Shown: positions 1-9,989 of the stretch, one piece after another
How positions within the stretch are numbered: position 1 is the stretch's first letter
Layout: each line of letters opens with the position of its first letter
Source: Acinetobacter tjernbergiae DSM 14971 = CIP 107465
GTDB lineage: Bacteria > Pseudomonadota > Gammaproteobacteria > Pseudomonadales > Moraxellaceae
Assembly: GCF_000374425.1 (NCBI RefSeq)
Contig: NZ_KB894363.1
Location: 62,001 to 126,000, forward strand
Direction: 5' to 3'
Length of the DNA: 64,000 bases
Notes under the pieces: model-generated
What the model was told of the DNA's origin: nothing
What the model saw: the letters and a program-made list of their open reading frames with translations, nothing else
Databases searched by the model: none
Made by a program: the position numbers and the translations under genes

Positions 1-462
1 GATTCATTAAAAGCGGGCTCGGTAGTTTGTAATATCGGTCACTTTGATACTGAAATCGACACGAACTACCTACGTGGCTACAAATGGGTTGAAGTTAAGC
101 CTCAAGTTCACCAAGTGTATCGTTCAGAAAATGAAAATGATTACTTAATCCTTCTTTCAGAAGGTCGTTTGGTTAACCTAGGTAATGCGACTGGTCACCC
201 ATCACGTATTATGGATGGTTCTTTTGCTAACCAAGTGTTAGGTCAAATACACTTGTTCGCTGAGAAATTTGCCGATCTTCCTGAAGATCAAAAAGCTGCG
301 AAAATCCGTGTAGAACTGATTCCTAAGAAATTAGATGAAGAAGTAGCTGCTGCAATGGTACTTGGTTTTGGTGGTGTATTAACCCAACTCACTCAAGTAC
401 AAGCAGACTACTTAGGTGTTCCTGTTGAAGGGCCGTTCAAATCTGACGCTTATAAATACTAA
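1..462 (+). CDS. ahcY: Adenosylhomocysteinase, C-terminal part (5' end outside window)
   Basis: The reading frame is open from base 1 and gives the last 153 residues. S-adenosylhomocysteine hydrolase splits SAH into adenosine and homocysteine in the cytoplasm, in the activated methyl cycle. The visible part contains the end of the NAD-binding domain ([15 protein letters not shown]), the segment [20 protein letters not shown] and the typical C-terminal KSDAYKY, whose Lys and Tyr reach into the neighbouring subunit's NAD site. A terminator follows, then metF, which also belongs to methionine and one-carbon metabolism. The start lies outside the window. Identity is secure from the C-terminal signature. 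Confidence 0.97.
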   Translation, partial: DSLKAGSVVCNIGHFDTEIDTNYLRGYKWVEVKPQVHQVYRSENENDYLILLSEGRLVNLGNATGHPSRIMDGSFANQVLGQIHLFAEKFADLPEDQKAAKIRVELIPKKLDEEVAAAMVLGFGGVLTQLTQVQADYLGVPVEGPFKSDAYKY

Positions 463-470
463 GAAAATCA

Positions 471-500
471 GGGCAGACGTTTTACGGACTGCCCTTTTTT
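471..500 (+). terminator. Intrinsic terminator after ahcY
   Basis: GGGCAG and CTGCCC form a stem around a 12-base loop, followed directly by six T. It separates ahcY from metF, so metF probably has its own promoter or depends on read-through. Confidence 0.8.
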
Positions 501-535
501 CTAAAATTTTTGTATGTATTTAAAAAGGATTTGAA

Positions 536-1372
536 ATGACTAAACGTGTTCCTATTTCTTTTGAATTTTTCCCACCAAAAACAGATGCAGGTGCGGAAAA
601 ACTACGTGGCGTTCATCAAGAATTACAGCTATTAAATCCAGAGTTTTTCTCAATTACTTATGGTGCGGGTGGTTCTACACGTGAACGTACTTTAGCTGCA
701 ATTAATGATTTTAATGGTAAAGGTACACCAGTTGCACCTCACCTTTCTTGTATCGGTGATGACAAGGCACGTATTGCTGAACTTTTAGATTTGTATAAAT
801 CTCAAGGTATTGATCGTATCGTCGCTTTACGTGGTGACTTACCCTCAGGTCAAGTTGGTCTGGGTGAACTCCCTTATGCACAAGACTTAGTTCGTTTTAT
901 CCGTGAACATTCAGGCGATTACTTTCATATTGAAGTTGCAGCTTATCCTGAAATGCACCCACAAGCAGAAAGCTTTGACACAGACATCAAACGTTTTGTC
1001 GAAAAAGTAAATGCAGGTGCAAATGCAGGTATTACCCAATTCTTCTTCAATCCAGATGCATATTTTTACTTCATCGAACGTATTGCGAAAGCAGGTGTGA
1101 ATATTCCAGTTGCGCCAGGGATTATGCCAATCACCAATGCAAGTAATTTAATTCGCTTTGCAGATGGGACTGGGGCTGAAATCCCACGTTGGATCCGTAA
1201 ACAACTTGCTGCCTATGGTGATGACAGCGAAAGTATTAAAGCATTTGGTCATGAAGTGATTGTCAAACTTTGCGAACGTTTGATCGCTGGTGGTGCGCCA
1301 ACACTCCATTTTTATTCAATGAACCAAACTGAGCCAACTCGACAACTTGTTGTTGATCTTGGTTTAAATTAA
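536..1372 (+). CDS. metF: Methylenetetrahydrofolate reductase
   Basis: This FAD enzyme reduces 5,10-methylene-THF to 5-methyl-THF, the methyl donor for methionine synthase. At 278 residues it has normal bacterial MetF length and a single TIM-barrel. The N-terminus SFEFFPPKT holds the conserved catalytic glutamate (the E of FEFFPP), and ALRGDLP and the Q-F-F-F-N segment (ITQFFFNPDAY) are family signatures for folate and flavin contacts. The ATG follows an AAGGAT Shine-Dalgarno. Its position after ahcY groups two steps of the methyl cycle, although a terminator lies between them. Confidence 0.96.
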   Translation: MTKRVPISFEFFPPKTDAGAEKLRGVHQELQLLNPEFFSITYGAGGSTRERTLAAINDFNGKGTPVAPHLSCIGDDKARIAELLDLYKSQGIDRIVALRGDLPSGQVGLGELPYAQDLVRFIREHSGDYFHIEVAAYPEMHPQAESFDTDIKRFVEKVNAGANAGITQFFFNPDAYFYFIERIAKAGVNIPVAPGIMPITNASNLIRFADGTGAEIPRWIRKQLAAYGDDSESIKAFGHEVIVKLCERLIAGGAPTLHFYSMNQTEPTRQLVVDLGLN

Positions 1373-1394
1373 TTTGTAAGAGTCTCGCCCAAAC

Positions 1395-2117
1395 ATGAAT
1401 CGTTTTTATATCGAAGCCGAATTAAATATTGGTAACACTATCGAATTAACGGAATCGGTGTTTCATCATTGGGTACGTGTACTTCGTGCAAAAGAGCAAG
1501 AACAGGCCATCTTTTTCAATGGAAAAGGTGGTGAGTTTCTCGTGACATTGAATGAAATTAATAAAAAAAATGCGTTCGTATCGGTTGATCATTTTAATGC
1601 CTCAGATAGAACTCCACCTTTTCAAGTGATTTTAGGTCAGGTCATGAGTAAAGGTGATCGTATGGATTATGCGATTCAAAAAGCAACTGAACTTGGCGTT
1701 ACAACAATTCAACTATTAACTAGTGAACGATGCGAAATGCGGTTAAGATATGATCGTGATCAAAAGAAATTAGATCATTGGCAATCAATTGTTATCGCGG
1801 CGTGCGAACAATGTGGAATGAATAGAGTGCCAAAGGTTTTAGCTCCTATTGCATTAAGTGATTGGATCAAATCAGAACAGTTACCACAGTCACGTTTTGT
1901 ACTCGCACCAAATAAAGATCAAGCAAACGTATTGCTAAATAGCACACCTGATTTAGCACTACTAATTGGTCCTGAAGGTGGTTTAAGTGAAGCAGAAATT
2001 GATACTGCGAACCAAAACCATTTTCAAAACTGGTGTATCGGAGATCGTGTTTTAAGGACAGAAACCGCTCCAATCGTAGCTTTATCAGTTTTAAATTATC
2101 ACTTTTCAATCAAATAA
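1395..2117 (+). CDS. rsmE: 16S rRNA (uracil-1498-N3)-methyltransferase
   Basis: RsmE methylates N3 of U1498 in helix 44 of 16S rRNA in the assembled 30S subunit, using SAM. The 240-residue protein has an N-terminal PUA-like domain (about 1-70) and a SPOUT methyltransferase domain. The deep-knot SAM site is visible as LIGPEGGLSEAEI followed by LGDRVLRTETA-like residues (IGDRVLRTETAPIVAL). It starts 22 bases after metF and is probably co-transcribed with it. No terminator is evident downstream. Confidence 0.95.
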   Translation: MNRFYIEAELNIGNTIELTESVFHHWVRVLRAKEQEQAIFFNGKGGEFLVTLNEINKKNAFVSVDHFNASDRTPPFQVILGQVMSKGDRMDYAIQKATELGVTTIQLLTSERCEMRLRYDRDQKKLDHWQSIVIAACEQCGMNRVPKVLAPIALSDWIKSEQLPQSRFVLAPNKDQANVLLNSTPDLALLIGPEGGLSEAEIDTANQNHFQNWCIGDRVLRTETAPIVALSVLNYHFSIK

Positions 2118-2212
2118 AGTATTTACATTGCTTTCGTATTGGTTTAGCGGTAATTTAAAATAAAACTCTACTCTGTTTACAAAAAAACAAAGACTGTGAA
2201 CATAGATAAAAA

Positions 2213-5110
2213 ATGAAAAGGACTATTTTTTGTATGCTTGGGGTTCATGAAAAAAGTTTGCCGCATTTTATTTATACGGATCAAATTAACTATACAAATC
2301 ACGTACGCCTATTTATTTTAAGCGTATTCTGCATTTCGCTTTTAGATTATCTATTATTTGGTTTTTTCTATTCTTTTAATGCAAATATTTTTACAACTTG
2401 GATTGGCATTACTCTCACGCTACTCTTTTGTTTTTATTGTGTTTGTCATTTTTCATTAAAACATTATTCTTCTGTACGATTTGCCCAAAGAACCAATATC
2501 ACGTTCCAAATTATTTGCTTTTTCACAGGCTTATTACTGGGCGTTAGTACGATTATTATCAATTATTTTTTAGTGAAAGATGTACCCGATTTGTCTGGTT
2601 CTCATGTTCTCACCTTAACAGCATTGTTGCTAACGTCATCACATATTATTGCTCTCACCTTCCTTACCCAACATATTCGATACTTCTTTTTATTCTTTAT
2701 TCCAAGTATCACCCCATTAGTTATTTCCCAAATTATACATAGAGATCAAGAGCATAGTCTCTTTTATCTCGCTTATTACTCATCTTTTTTTGCTACATTA
2801 TTATGCGCACAAGCAACTTTCAAAATCCATCAACGCTTATATCAAGTATTAGAAAAGAATAAACAATTGATTGATGTGGCTGAACAACACAACCAGTGGA
2901 CAGAAGAACTGTGCCAACAATTACAACGTGAAGTCAATAAGTCTAAAGATATTGAAGCTCAGCTTCAATTTAACAATCACCTGCTAGAACAAAAGGTTCG
3001 GGAACGTACTTTTGACCTGACTGAAATGAATGATAGTTTGCAAGAACATCGTCAAAATTTAGCTTTTGCTCATGAAACTGCGGGGATACGCCCGTGGGAG
3101 TGGAATCTTGAAAATAATACAGTTGGTATAACCAATTCTCACCGTAAAGAAGTCACGCGGGACTCTGAAAACCACTATTCCCTACTGCATAAAATTGTAC
3201 ATCCAGATGATGTTGAGCGAGTTAAAAATACCTTATACAATCATCTTTGCGGCCAAACCAAACGTTATGAAGAAACTTTTCGGATTAAACGTCCAAGCGG
3301 TGAATGGGTTTGGATTCATGATGTTGGACAAGTTATTTTAAGAAACCCGAAAGATGAAACACCATTACGTATGGTCGGTATCCATCGAGATATTAATCAA
3401 GAAAAAAAAGATCAAGAACGTCTAAAATTAGCTGCTAGTGTGTTTGAACAGGCTTCCGAAGGTATCTTTATTCTAGATGAAAGCTTTCATTATCTCGAAA
3501 TCAATCCCAAATATGAGCAACTGACAGGCTTAGACAAACAATTTATTTTAGAAAAACAGCTTTTTGAAATTACCAAGCAAAATAAACAGCACCATTATAA
3601 TTTTCACCTCTCTATTCTGGACACCCTACATGAAGAATATGAATACGAAGGTGAATTTCAAGAAACCTACCTTTCTGAAAAATCATGTTTTTTATGGATA
3701 CACATTAATGCTGTAAAAGATGAAGCTGATCGAATAATCAACTATATTGGTATTGTCTCTGATCAAACTGAGCGTAAACACCAAGAACAACGCCTATCCT
3801 ATTTAACCAATTATGACACTTTAACGGATCTACCAAACCGTTTTTATTATCATCAGCAATTACATCAGTATCTAATTAATGAAGCTTCGATTCAGCATTT
3901 AGCTGTTATTAGGTTAAATATCGACCGCTTCCGTGCTTTAAATGAATTACTTAGTAATCAAGCAGGAAATGAACTCTTAAAGCAAGTAGCTCAACGCTTG
4001 CGTATTAGCAATATCGATGCGCTTTTAGTCGCACATCTAAGTGCAGATGATTTCGCCATCATTTATGAAATGTCTCCACTCCATCCACCAATTAACCAAT
4101 TGTGTAGCAATATTGTTGAAGCCTTTAGTAAACCATTTTATATTGCAGATCAAGAATATGTCGTAAGTATTTCAATTGGCGTTGCCATTTATCCTGAACA
4201 TGGTCGTCAAGTTGACAACCTAAACACACATGCCGAGCAAGCACTCACAGAAGCTAAACGTTTAGGTGGCAATACCATTCGCTACTATTCAAGTGAACGA
4301 ACTAACTTTGTCGCCAAACATACTGACTTAGAACTCGACTTACGAAAAGCCATCCAAAATAATGAACTCGTTGTTTATTATCAACCTAAAATTACCACTC
4401 AAAATTGTCAAATTAATGGATTCGAAGCTCTGATTCGCTGGAAACACCCAACGAAAGGGCTGATTATGCCCGATATTTTTATTCCTTTAGCAGAAAGCAC
4501 TAGCCTAATCTCAGATATTGGACGCTTCGTCTTGTATGAGGCTGCTAAACAATTGCAAGAATGGCAGAAACTAGGCTTTACTCAAATTCATATCGCTGTA
4601 AATATAGTAGCGCAGCAAATTTTACGTGGTCAGTTATTACATGATATCGATGCTGTACTCGATCAATATTCAATTACTGGCGAGAATCTAGAATTAGAAA
4701 TTACCGAATCAGCATTTCTTGAAAATACCGAAAATGTGAAAACAGTTTTATGCGCCCTAAAAGAACGTAATATTTCGATTGCACTGGATGACTTCGGAAC
4801 AGGATATTCCTCCCTTGCCTACCTTACCGAATATCCAATTGATATTCTAAAAATTGATCGAGCTTTCATTTCAAAAATTGGCAATCCAAAACAAGATGCG
4901 ATTGTTAATGCCATGATCGCAATGGGGAGAACAATTGGCTTAAAAGTTGTTGCAGAAGGCGTTGAGACTGAACAACAACGCGACTACTTAAAACGACAAA
5001 ATTGTGACATATTACAGGGTTACTTATTTGCTAAGCCATTAACTGCAATTCATGCGACTGAATACCTACAACAACATATGCGACTATCAATTGCCAGATA
5101 TTCCATTTAG
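2213..5110 (+). CDS. Membrane PAS-PAS-GGDEF-EAL protein with degenerate GGDEF; probable c-di-GMP phosphodiesterase
   Basis: This is a 965-residue inner-membrane signalling protein. Six hydrophobic segments fill roughly residues 30-205, then comes a coiled coil (about 210-280), a PAS/PAC domain (about 286-395, ending GIHRDINQEKK), a second PAS (about 402-520), GGDEF (about 530-690) and EAL (about 710-955). The GGDEF signature reads LSADDF near residue 610, so cyclase activity is probably lost. The EAL domain looks intact: FEALIRW (about 738), DDFGTGYSS (about 859), KIDRAFI and VVAEGVET. I infer c-di-GMP hydrolysis tuned by a membrane or PAS signal, with the GGDEF possibly acting as a GTP sensor. 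The ATG is preceded by an A-rich stretch without a strong ribosome-binding site. Confidence 0.9.
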   Translation: MKRTIFCMLGVHEKSLPHFIYTDQINYTNHVRLFILSVFCISLLDYLLFGFFYSFNANIFTTWIGITLTLLFCFYCVCHFSLKHYSSVRFAQRTNITFQIICFFTGLLLGVSTIIINYFLVKDVPDLSGSHVLTLTALLLTSSHIIALTFLTQHIRYFFLFFIPSITPLVISQIIHRDQEHSLFYLAYYSSFFATLLCAQATFKIHQRLYQVLEKNKQLIDVAEQHNQWTEELCQQLQREVNKSKDIEAQLQFNNHLLEQKVRERTFDLTEMNDSLQEHRQNLAFAHETAGIRPWEWNLENNTVGITNSHRKEVTRDSENHYSLLHKIVHPDDVERVKNTLYNHLCGQTKRYEETFRIKRPSGEWVWIHDVGQVILRNPKDETPLRMVGIHRDINQEKKDQERLKLAASVFEQASEGIFILDESFHYLEINPKYEQLTGLDKQFILEKQLFEITKQNKQHHYNFHLSILDTLHEEYEYEGEFQETYLSEKSCFLWIHINAVKDEADRIINYIGIVSDQTERKHQEQRLSYLTNYDTLTDLPNRFYYHQQLHQYLINEASIQHLAVIRLNIDRFRALNELLSNQAGNELLKQVAQRLRISNIDALLVAHLSADDFAIIYEMSPLHPPINQLCSNIVEAFSKPFYIADQEYVVSISIGVAIYPEHGRQVDNLNTHAEQALTEAKRLGGNTIRYYSSERTNFVAKHTDLELDLRKAIQNNELVVYYQPKITTQNCQINGFEALIRWKHPTKGLIMPDIFIPLAESTSLISDIGRFVLYEAAKQLQEWQKLGFTQIHIAVNIVAQQILRGQLLHDIDAVLDQYSITGENLELEITESAFLENTENVKTVLCALKERNISIALDDFGTGYSSLAYLTEYPIDILKIDRAFISKIGNPKQDAIVNAMIAMGRTIGLKVVAEGVETEQQRDYLKRQNCDILQGYLFAKPLTAIHATEYLQQHMRLSIARYSI

Positions 5111-5219
5111 AACCCATTTTGAGCTTGTGGCAGTTTATTTTTCTCTAATTATAAATTGTCAATAAGCATGATCGTTTAGTGAAAATAAGCTTTTTTGACT
5201 GGGCGAAAACATGAACTAA

Positions 5220-5228
5220 TGCTATATT
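5220..5228 (+). promoter_or_regulatory. Possible extended -10 promoter of maeB
   Basis: TG-C-TATATT fits an extended -10 element 72 bases before the maeB ATG. A TTGACT lies upstream at 5195-5200 but is 22 bases away, too far for a standard pair. Weak call made by eye. Confidence 0.35.
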
Positions 5229-5300
5229 CTTGTGCACTTATCTTAATATAATAATCAGCCATATATATGCCTGATTATTATCGGAACAATCGAGACTCAG

Positions 5301-7571
5301 ATGGACGATCAATCTTTAAAAGAAGCCGCTTTGTATTACCATGAATTTCCAACACCAGGAAAAATCAGTGTGACACCGAGCAAGCAACTCGTTAACCAAC
5401 GGGATCTAGCGCTTGCATATTCACCAGGTGTTGCTGCTCCATGTTTGGAAATCGAACGAGATCCTTCTGCCGCTGCAAAATATACAGCACGCGGAAATCT
5501 GGTCGCCGTTGTGAGTAATGGTACAGCCGTGCTTGGTTTAGGAAACATTGGTCCTCTTGCTTCTAAGCCTGTAATGGAAGGTAAAGGCGTTCTATTCAAA
5601 AAGTTCGCAGGTGTTGATGTATTTGATATTGAAATTGCCGAGAATGATCCAGACAAGATCGTTGATATCGTTGCTTCATTAGAACCAACTTTTGGTGGTA
5701 TCAATCTCGAAGATATCAAAGCACCAGAATGTTTCTATATTGAAAAGAAACTTCGTGAACGCATGAAAATTCCTGTGTTCCATGATGACCAACACGGTAC
5801 AAGTATTATCGTAGGTTCAGCGCTACTCAATGCTTTACAGCTTGTTAATAAAAAAATTGATGAGATCAAAATCGTTGCATCTGGTGCAGGTGCTGCTGCA
5901 CTTTCATGCTTAGATTTACTTTGCGCTCTCGGCGTGAATAAAGAAAATATCATTGTTGCTGATTCTCGTGGTCTTCTGACGACTTCTCGTGAAGGACTTG
6001 ATGAATCGAAAAAACGTTATGTTCAAGACATTCAAGCAACGCAATTACATGAAGTAATGGCAGGCGCAGACATGTTCTTGGGTCTTTCAGCAGCAGGGAT
6101 TTTAACCAAAGAAATGGTTAAACAAATGGCTGAGAATCCAATCATTTTCGCCCTTGCAAATCCAGATCCAGAAATTTTACCTGAACATGCACATGAAGTA
6201 CGTTCAGACGTGATTATGGCAACGGGTCGTTCAGATTATCCAAACCAAGTAAACAATGCGCTTTGCTTCCCATATATCTTCCGTGGTGCACTCGATGTTG
6301 GTGCAACAACAATCAATGAAGATATGAAAATCGCTTGTGTTCATGCGATTGCGCGTATGGCACATATTGAAGCTGACGCAGCAACTTATGGTGAAAAATC
6401 TGCATCATTTGGTCGTGATTACCTCATCCCTCGCCCACTAGATCAACGCCTGATTTTAGAAATTGCACCAGCCGTTGCTAAAGCTGCAATGGATTCTGGT
6501 GTTGCAACACGTCCAATTGAAGACTTCTCGGTATACCGTCAAAGACTTTCTGAGTTTGTTTATAACTCAGCATTCTTAATGAAACCTATCTTCTCTCAAG
6601 CAAAAACTGATCCTAAACGTATCGCTTATGCTGAGGGTGAAGATCAACGTGTATTACGTGCAGTTCAAATCGTAGTTGATGAAGGTTTAGCTAAGCCAGT
6701 CTTGATTGGTCGTACTGCTGTGATCGAAGACAACATCAAAAAGCTTGGCTTACGTTTACAACATGGCGTGAACATCGAAATCGTCGATCAAGAAACTAAT
6801 CCTTTATATGATGATTTCTGGAAAGATTATCATCAGACCATGCAACGTAAAGGTGTGACTGTTGAATATGCACAACGTGAAGCACGTCGTCGCTCAACAC
6901 TTATTGCTGCGTTGTTGGTTAAATTTGGCAAAGCTGATGGTATGTTATGTGGTACTTATTCAAGCTACGACATCCATTTAGATTTCGTCAAAAATGTGAT
7001 TGGCTTAAAAGAAGGTCGTAGCACCCTCTTTACACTCAATGCATTAATGCTTGAAGATCGTAACTTATTTATTGCCGATACTTATGTAAATACAAATCCG
7101 ACTGCTGAACAACTTGCTGAAATGACAATTTTAGCAGCTGAAGAAGTTCGTCGTTTTGGTATGACACCTCGTGTTGCTTTACTTTCGCATTCAAGCTTTG
7201 GTAGTGATCAAGTTGATCCTAGCGCTCAAAAAATGCGTGAAGTTTATCGCTTACTTTCTAAACAAGCACCAGAACTTGAAGTTGAAGGTGAAATGCATGG
7301 TGATGCAGCATTGGATGATAACATTCGTCATTTTGCATTCCCAAATTCACGCTTTAAAGGTTCAGCGAACTTGTTGATTATGCCGAATCTAGATTCTGCA
7401 AATATCTCATTCAACTTATTAAAAGCAACATCTGGTAATAATGTAACAATCGGCCCTATTCTTTTAGGTGCTGCAAAACCAGTACATATTTTAACACCGA
7501 CTGCGACAACTCGCCGTTTAGTGAATATGACTGCTTTAACAGTTGCGGAAATTCAACAAAGCCGAAACTAA
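5301..7571 (+). CDS. maeB: NADP-dependent malic enzyme with phosphotransacetylase-like domain
   Basis: It decarboxylates malate to pyruvate and yields NADPH, linking the TCA cycle to gluconeogenesis and biosynthesis. At 756 residues it has the usual two-part MaeB layout: malic enzyme domain (about 15-420; [20 protein letters not shown] and the NAD(P) motif [12 protein letters not shown]) and a C-terminal PTA-like domain (about 430-750; [30 protein letters not shown]). In the family the PTA part is regulatory and binds acetyl-CoA, without transacetylase activity. It stands alone between two intergenic signals. Confidence 0.96.
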   Translation: MDDQSLKEAALYYHEFPTPGKISVTPSKQLVNQRDLALAYSPGVAAPCLEIERDPSAAAKYTARGNLVAVVSNGTAVLGLGNIGPLASKPVMEGKGVLFKKFAGVDVFDIEIAENDPDKIVDIVASLEPTFGGINLEDIKAPECFYIEKKLRERMKIPVFHDDQHGTSIIVGSALLNALQLVNKKIDEIKIVASGAGAAALSCLDLLCALGVNKENIIVADSRGLLTTSREGLDESKKRYVQDIQATQLHEVMAGADMFLGLSAAGILTKEMVKQMAENPIIFALANPDPEILPEHAHEVRSDVIMATGRSDYPNQVNNALCFPYIFRGALDVGATTINEDMKIACVHAIARMAHIEADAATYGEKSASFGRDYLIPRPLDQRLILEIAPAVAKAAMDSGVATRPIEDFSVYRQRLSEFVYNSAFLMKPIFSQAKTDPKRIAYAEGEDQRVLRAVQIVVDEGLAKPVLIGRTAVIEDNIKKLGLRLQHGVNIEIVDQETNPLYDDFWKDYHQTMQRKGVTVEYAQREARRRSTLIAALLVKFGKADGMLCGTYSSYDIHLDFVKNVIGLKEGRSTLFTLNALMLEDRNLFIADTYVNTNPTAEQLAEMTILAAEEVRRFGMTPRVALLSHSSFGSDQVDPSAQKMREVYRLLSKQAPELEVEGEMHGDAALDDNIRHFAFPNSRFKGSANLLIMPNLDSANISFNLLKATSGNNVTIGPILLGAAKPVHILTPTATTRRLVNMTALTVAEIQQSRN

Positions 7572-7576
7572 TCAAT

Positions 7577-7612
7577 TTAAGCAAAGCTTTTAACATTAAA
7601 AGCTTTGCTTAA
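7577..7612. repeat. 15-bp perfect inverted repeat after maeB (likely transcription end)
   Basis: Two arms of 15 bases (7577-7591 and 7598-7612, centred on AAGCAAAGCTTTT) flank a 6-base loop, just after the maeB stop. There is no clean T-run after the second arm, but the stem itself ends T-rich. It is probably a terminator or an mRNA 3'-end stabiliser. Confidence 0.55.
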
Positions 7613-7668
7613 TGCTTGAGAAAACCTCTATTCTGTAGCATGATTGTGTGAAGAATCGAGGTTTTTTC

Positions 7669-8895
7669 ATGCAAGTTTATTTAGTAGGCGGTGCTGTTCG
7701 AGATCATTTGCTCGGTCATCCCTATCACGAAAAAGATTATGTTGTGGTTGGAGCAACGCCCGAACAATTATTATCCGAAGGCTACCAACCCGTTGGAAAA
7801 GATTTTCCCGTATTTCTTCATCCAAAAACAAAAGAAGAATATGCACTTGCGCGTACCGAACGAAAATCAGGCATTGGCTATCATGGCTTCCAATTTTTCA
7901 CAGATACAACGGTTAAATTGGAAGAAGATCTCATTCGTCGTGATTTAACAATTAATGCGATGGCAATGGATGATGCTGGTCAAGTTTATGATCCCTATGG
8001 TGGTCAACAAGACCTTAATCAGAAAATACTCCGCCATGTTTCAGATGCCTTTACAGAAGACCCTTTACGCGTGCTCCGTGTCGCTCGCTTCGCTGCACGT
8101 TATGCCAGTTATGGGTTTCAAATTGCCGAAGAAACATTGCAATTAATGAAAAGCATTGCCGATTCAGGTGAATTAAATGCTTTGACACCTGAACGTGTCT
8201 GGAAAGAAACATCTCGTGCATTAATGGAAGATCATGCAGATATCTATTTCCAAACACTCAAAGATTGCGATGCGCTAAAAATCTTATTTCCTGAGATAGA
8301 TGCCTTATTTGGTATCCCACAACGCCCTGAGTACCACCCTGAAATAGACTGTGGCATTCATACATTAATGGCATTAAAACAGGCTTGTCAGGCAAATTAT
8401 GCCTTAGACGTACGTTTTTCTGTTTTAGTGCATGACTTAGGTAAAGCACTCACCCCTATTGATGAGCTACCAAGACATATCATGCATGAAGAACGTGGTT
8501 TACAACCCGTTACTGATGTCTGTGAACGTTTAAAAGTCCCAACTCATTTAAAAAATTTGGCTTTAATTGTTTGCAAAGAACATTTGAAATGCCATCAAAT
8601 CAAGAATTTGAAACCTGGTACTGTATGGCGTTTACTACAGCGCTTGGATGTTTTGCGTAGACCCGAAAAGGTACAAGCATTTGTGCAAGCCTGTGAATGT
8701 GATGCCAAAGGTCGTTTAGGTTTAGAAGACCGTCCTTATCCACAGGCGCAGTATATTTTGGATGCGATGGAGATCGTTAGAAATATCAAAGCACAAGATT
8801 TACCTGAACATATTCAAGGTGCAGAAATTGGTGAAATGCTGATTCAGTATCGAATTGAAGCCTTAGCAAAATTTAAAGCACAGTATGGCGAATAG
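7669..8895 (+). CDS. cca: Multifunctional CCA tRNA nucleotidyltransferase
   Basis: It adds or repairs the 3' CCA of tRNAs; the gammaproteobacterial form also carries an HD phosphohydrolase domain. The N-terminal class II nucleotidyltransferase begins MQVYLVGGAVRDHLLG, followed by the metal-binding EKDYVVVG and RRDLTINAMA. The HD motif is VHDLGKALTP after HTLMAL, roughly residues 225-270. I place the start at the ATG at 7669, seven bases after GAGG, giving 408 residues (E. coli 412). A GTG 21 bases upstream is in frame but has no better signal. All tRNAs in this window already encode CCA, so the role here is repair. Confidence 0.93.
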   Translation: MQVYLVGGAVRDHLLGHPYHEKDYVVVGATPEQLLSEGYQPVGKDFPVFLHPKTKEEYALARTERKSGIGYHGFQFFTDTTVKLEEDLIRRDLTINAMAMDDAGQVYDPYGGQQDLNQKILRHVSDAFTEDPLRVLRVARFAARYASYGFQIAEETLQLMKSIADSGELNALTPERVWKETSRALMEDHADIYFQTLKDCDALKILFPEIDALFGIPQRPEYHPEIDCGIHTLMALKQACQANYALDVRFSVLVHDLGKALTPIDELPRHIMHEERGLQPVTDVCERLKVPTHLKNLALIVCKEHLKCHQIKNLKPGTVWRLLQRLDVLRRPEKVQAFVQACECDAKGRLGLEDRPYPQAQYILDAMEIVRNIKAQDLPEHIQGAEIGEMLIQYRIEALAKFKAQYGE

Positions 8896-8915
8896 TCTCA
8901 ACCAAATTACAAATA

Positions 8916-8947
8916 AATAAAAACCCAGTCAAAATGACTGGGTTTTT
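8916..8947. terminator. Bidirectional terminator between cca and tsf
   Basis: An 11-bp stem (AAACCCAGTCA / TGACTGGGTTT) with an AAA loop is flanked by A-rich and T-rich tracts, so it can end the convergent cca and tsf transcripts. Confidence 0.85.
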
Positions 8948-8971
8948 AAACTTTTACTGATTCAATAAAAA

Positions 8972-9850
8972 TTATTGAGCAGCAGCAGCCTGAGCAGCAG
9001 CAACTTCATCAGCGAAGCTCATTTCAGCTTTCTTCTCAATACCTTCGCCTACTTCGAAACGAGTGAATTGAGCTACAACAGTACCCGTTGCTTTTAATAC
9101 GTCAGCAACTTTCTTGTCGTTGTCGATAACATACATTTGACGATCAAGCGCAACTTCGTTCAAGTATTTTTCAACTGAACCAGTCACCATTTTCTCAACG
9201 ATGTTTGCAGGCTTACCAGATTCTAATGCTTTCGCTTCAGCAATTTCTTTTTCTTTAGCGATTAAATCAGCAGAAACTGATTCAGCATTTACAGCAACTG
9301 GGTTGAACGCAGCAACGTGCATTGCAATACCTTTACCAGTGTCAGCATCACCTGTGTAAGAAACAACTACACCGATTTTTAAACCGTGTTTGTAAACTGC
9401 AAGGTTTTCACCTTCAACAATAGCAGCACGACGAACTTGAATGTTTTCACCAATCTTTTGAACAAGAGCAACACGTGCTTCTTCTACAGTCGTGCCATCT
9501 TCAAGTTTAAGTTCAGCAATTTTAGCAGCATCAGTTTCATTTGCAGCAAGTGCAACAGCAGCAACTTTTGCAGAGAAACCAGCAAAGTTTTCGTCTTTAG
9601 CAACGAAGTCAGTTTGACAATTCACTTCAACAAGAATTGCTTTATTACCGTTTTGGATGATAGTGATCGCACCATCAGCAGCAATGTTACCTGCTTTTTT
9701 AGCAGCTTTTGCTTGACCTGATTTACGAAGGTTATCAATCGCAAGTTCGATGTCACCGCCTGCTTCTGTTAATGCTTTTTTGCATTCCATCATTGCAAGA
9801 CCAGTGCGGTCACGTAATTCTTTTACCATGCTAGCAGTAACTGCAGTCAT
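8972..9850 (-). CDS. tsf: Translation elongation factor Ts
   Basis: EF-Ts is the guanine-nucleotide exchange factor of EF-Tu. The 292-residue protein has the UBA-like N-terminus (VKELRDRTGLAMMECKKALTEAGGD) with the signature RTGLAMMECKKAL, then the core with the TDFVA motif (NCQTDFVAKDENF) that contacts EF-Tu. It lies downstream of rpsB in the near-universal rpsB-tsf order, with 139 bases between them that hold an attenuator-like hairpin. The C-terminus is Ala/Gln rich (AAAQAAAAQ), as often seen in this group. Confidence 0.98.
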   Translation of the reverse strand: MTAVTASMVKELRDRTGLAMMECKKALTEAGGDIELAIDNLRKSGQAKAAKKAGNIAADGAITIIQNGNKAILVEVNCQTDFVAKDENFAGFSAKVAAVALAANETDAAKIAELKLEDGTTVEEARVALVQKIGENIQVRRAAIVEGENLAVYKHGLKIGVVVSYTGDADTGKGIAMHVAAFNPVAVNAESVSADLIAKEKEIAEAKALESGKPANIVEKMVTGSVEKYLNEVALDRQMYVIDNDKKVADVLKATGTVVAQFTRFEVGEGIEKKAEMSFADEVAAAQAAAAQ

Positions 9851-9891
9851 GTTGTTCTCCTAAAATCGGTAGAATATGAATCTGTTCAACA

Positions 9892-9923
9892 AAAACGGCC
9901 CAAAGTTTTCTCTGGGCCGTTTT
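9892..9923 (-). terminator. Attenuator-like hairpin between rpsB and tsf
   Basis: AAAACGGCCCA and TGGGCCGTTTT form an 11-bp stem with a 10-base loop, and the minus-strand transcript continues with a T-rich tract (TTTTTGTTG). Partial termination here would make more S2 mRNA than EF-Ts mRNA. A stem-loop between these two genes is also known in E. coli. Confidence 0.75.
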
Positions 9924-9989
9924 GCTTTCTCGACGCTCAATTTGTCATCATTTTAAATCACAAAAATGACAAGCTTGCGTCAAAACGCA

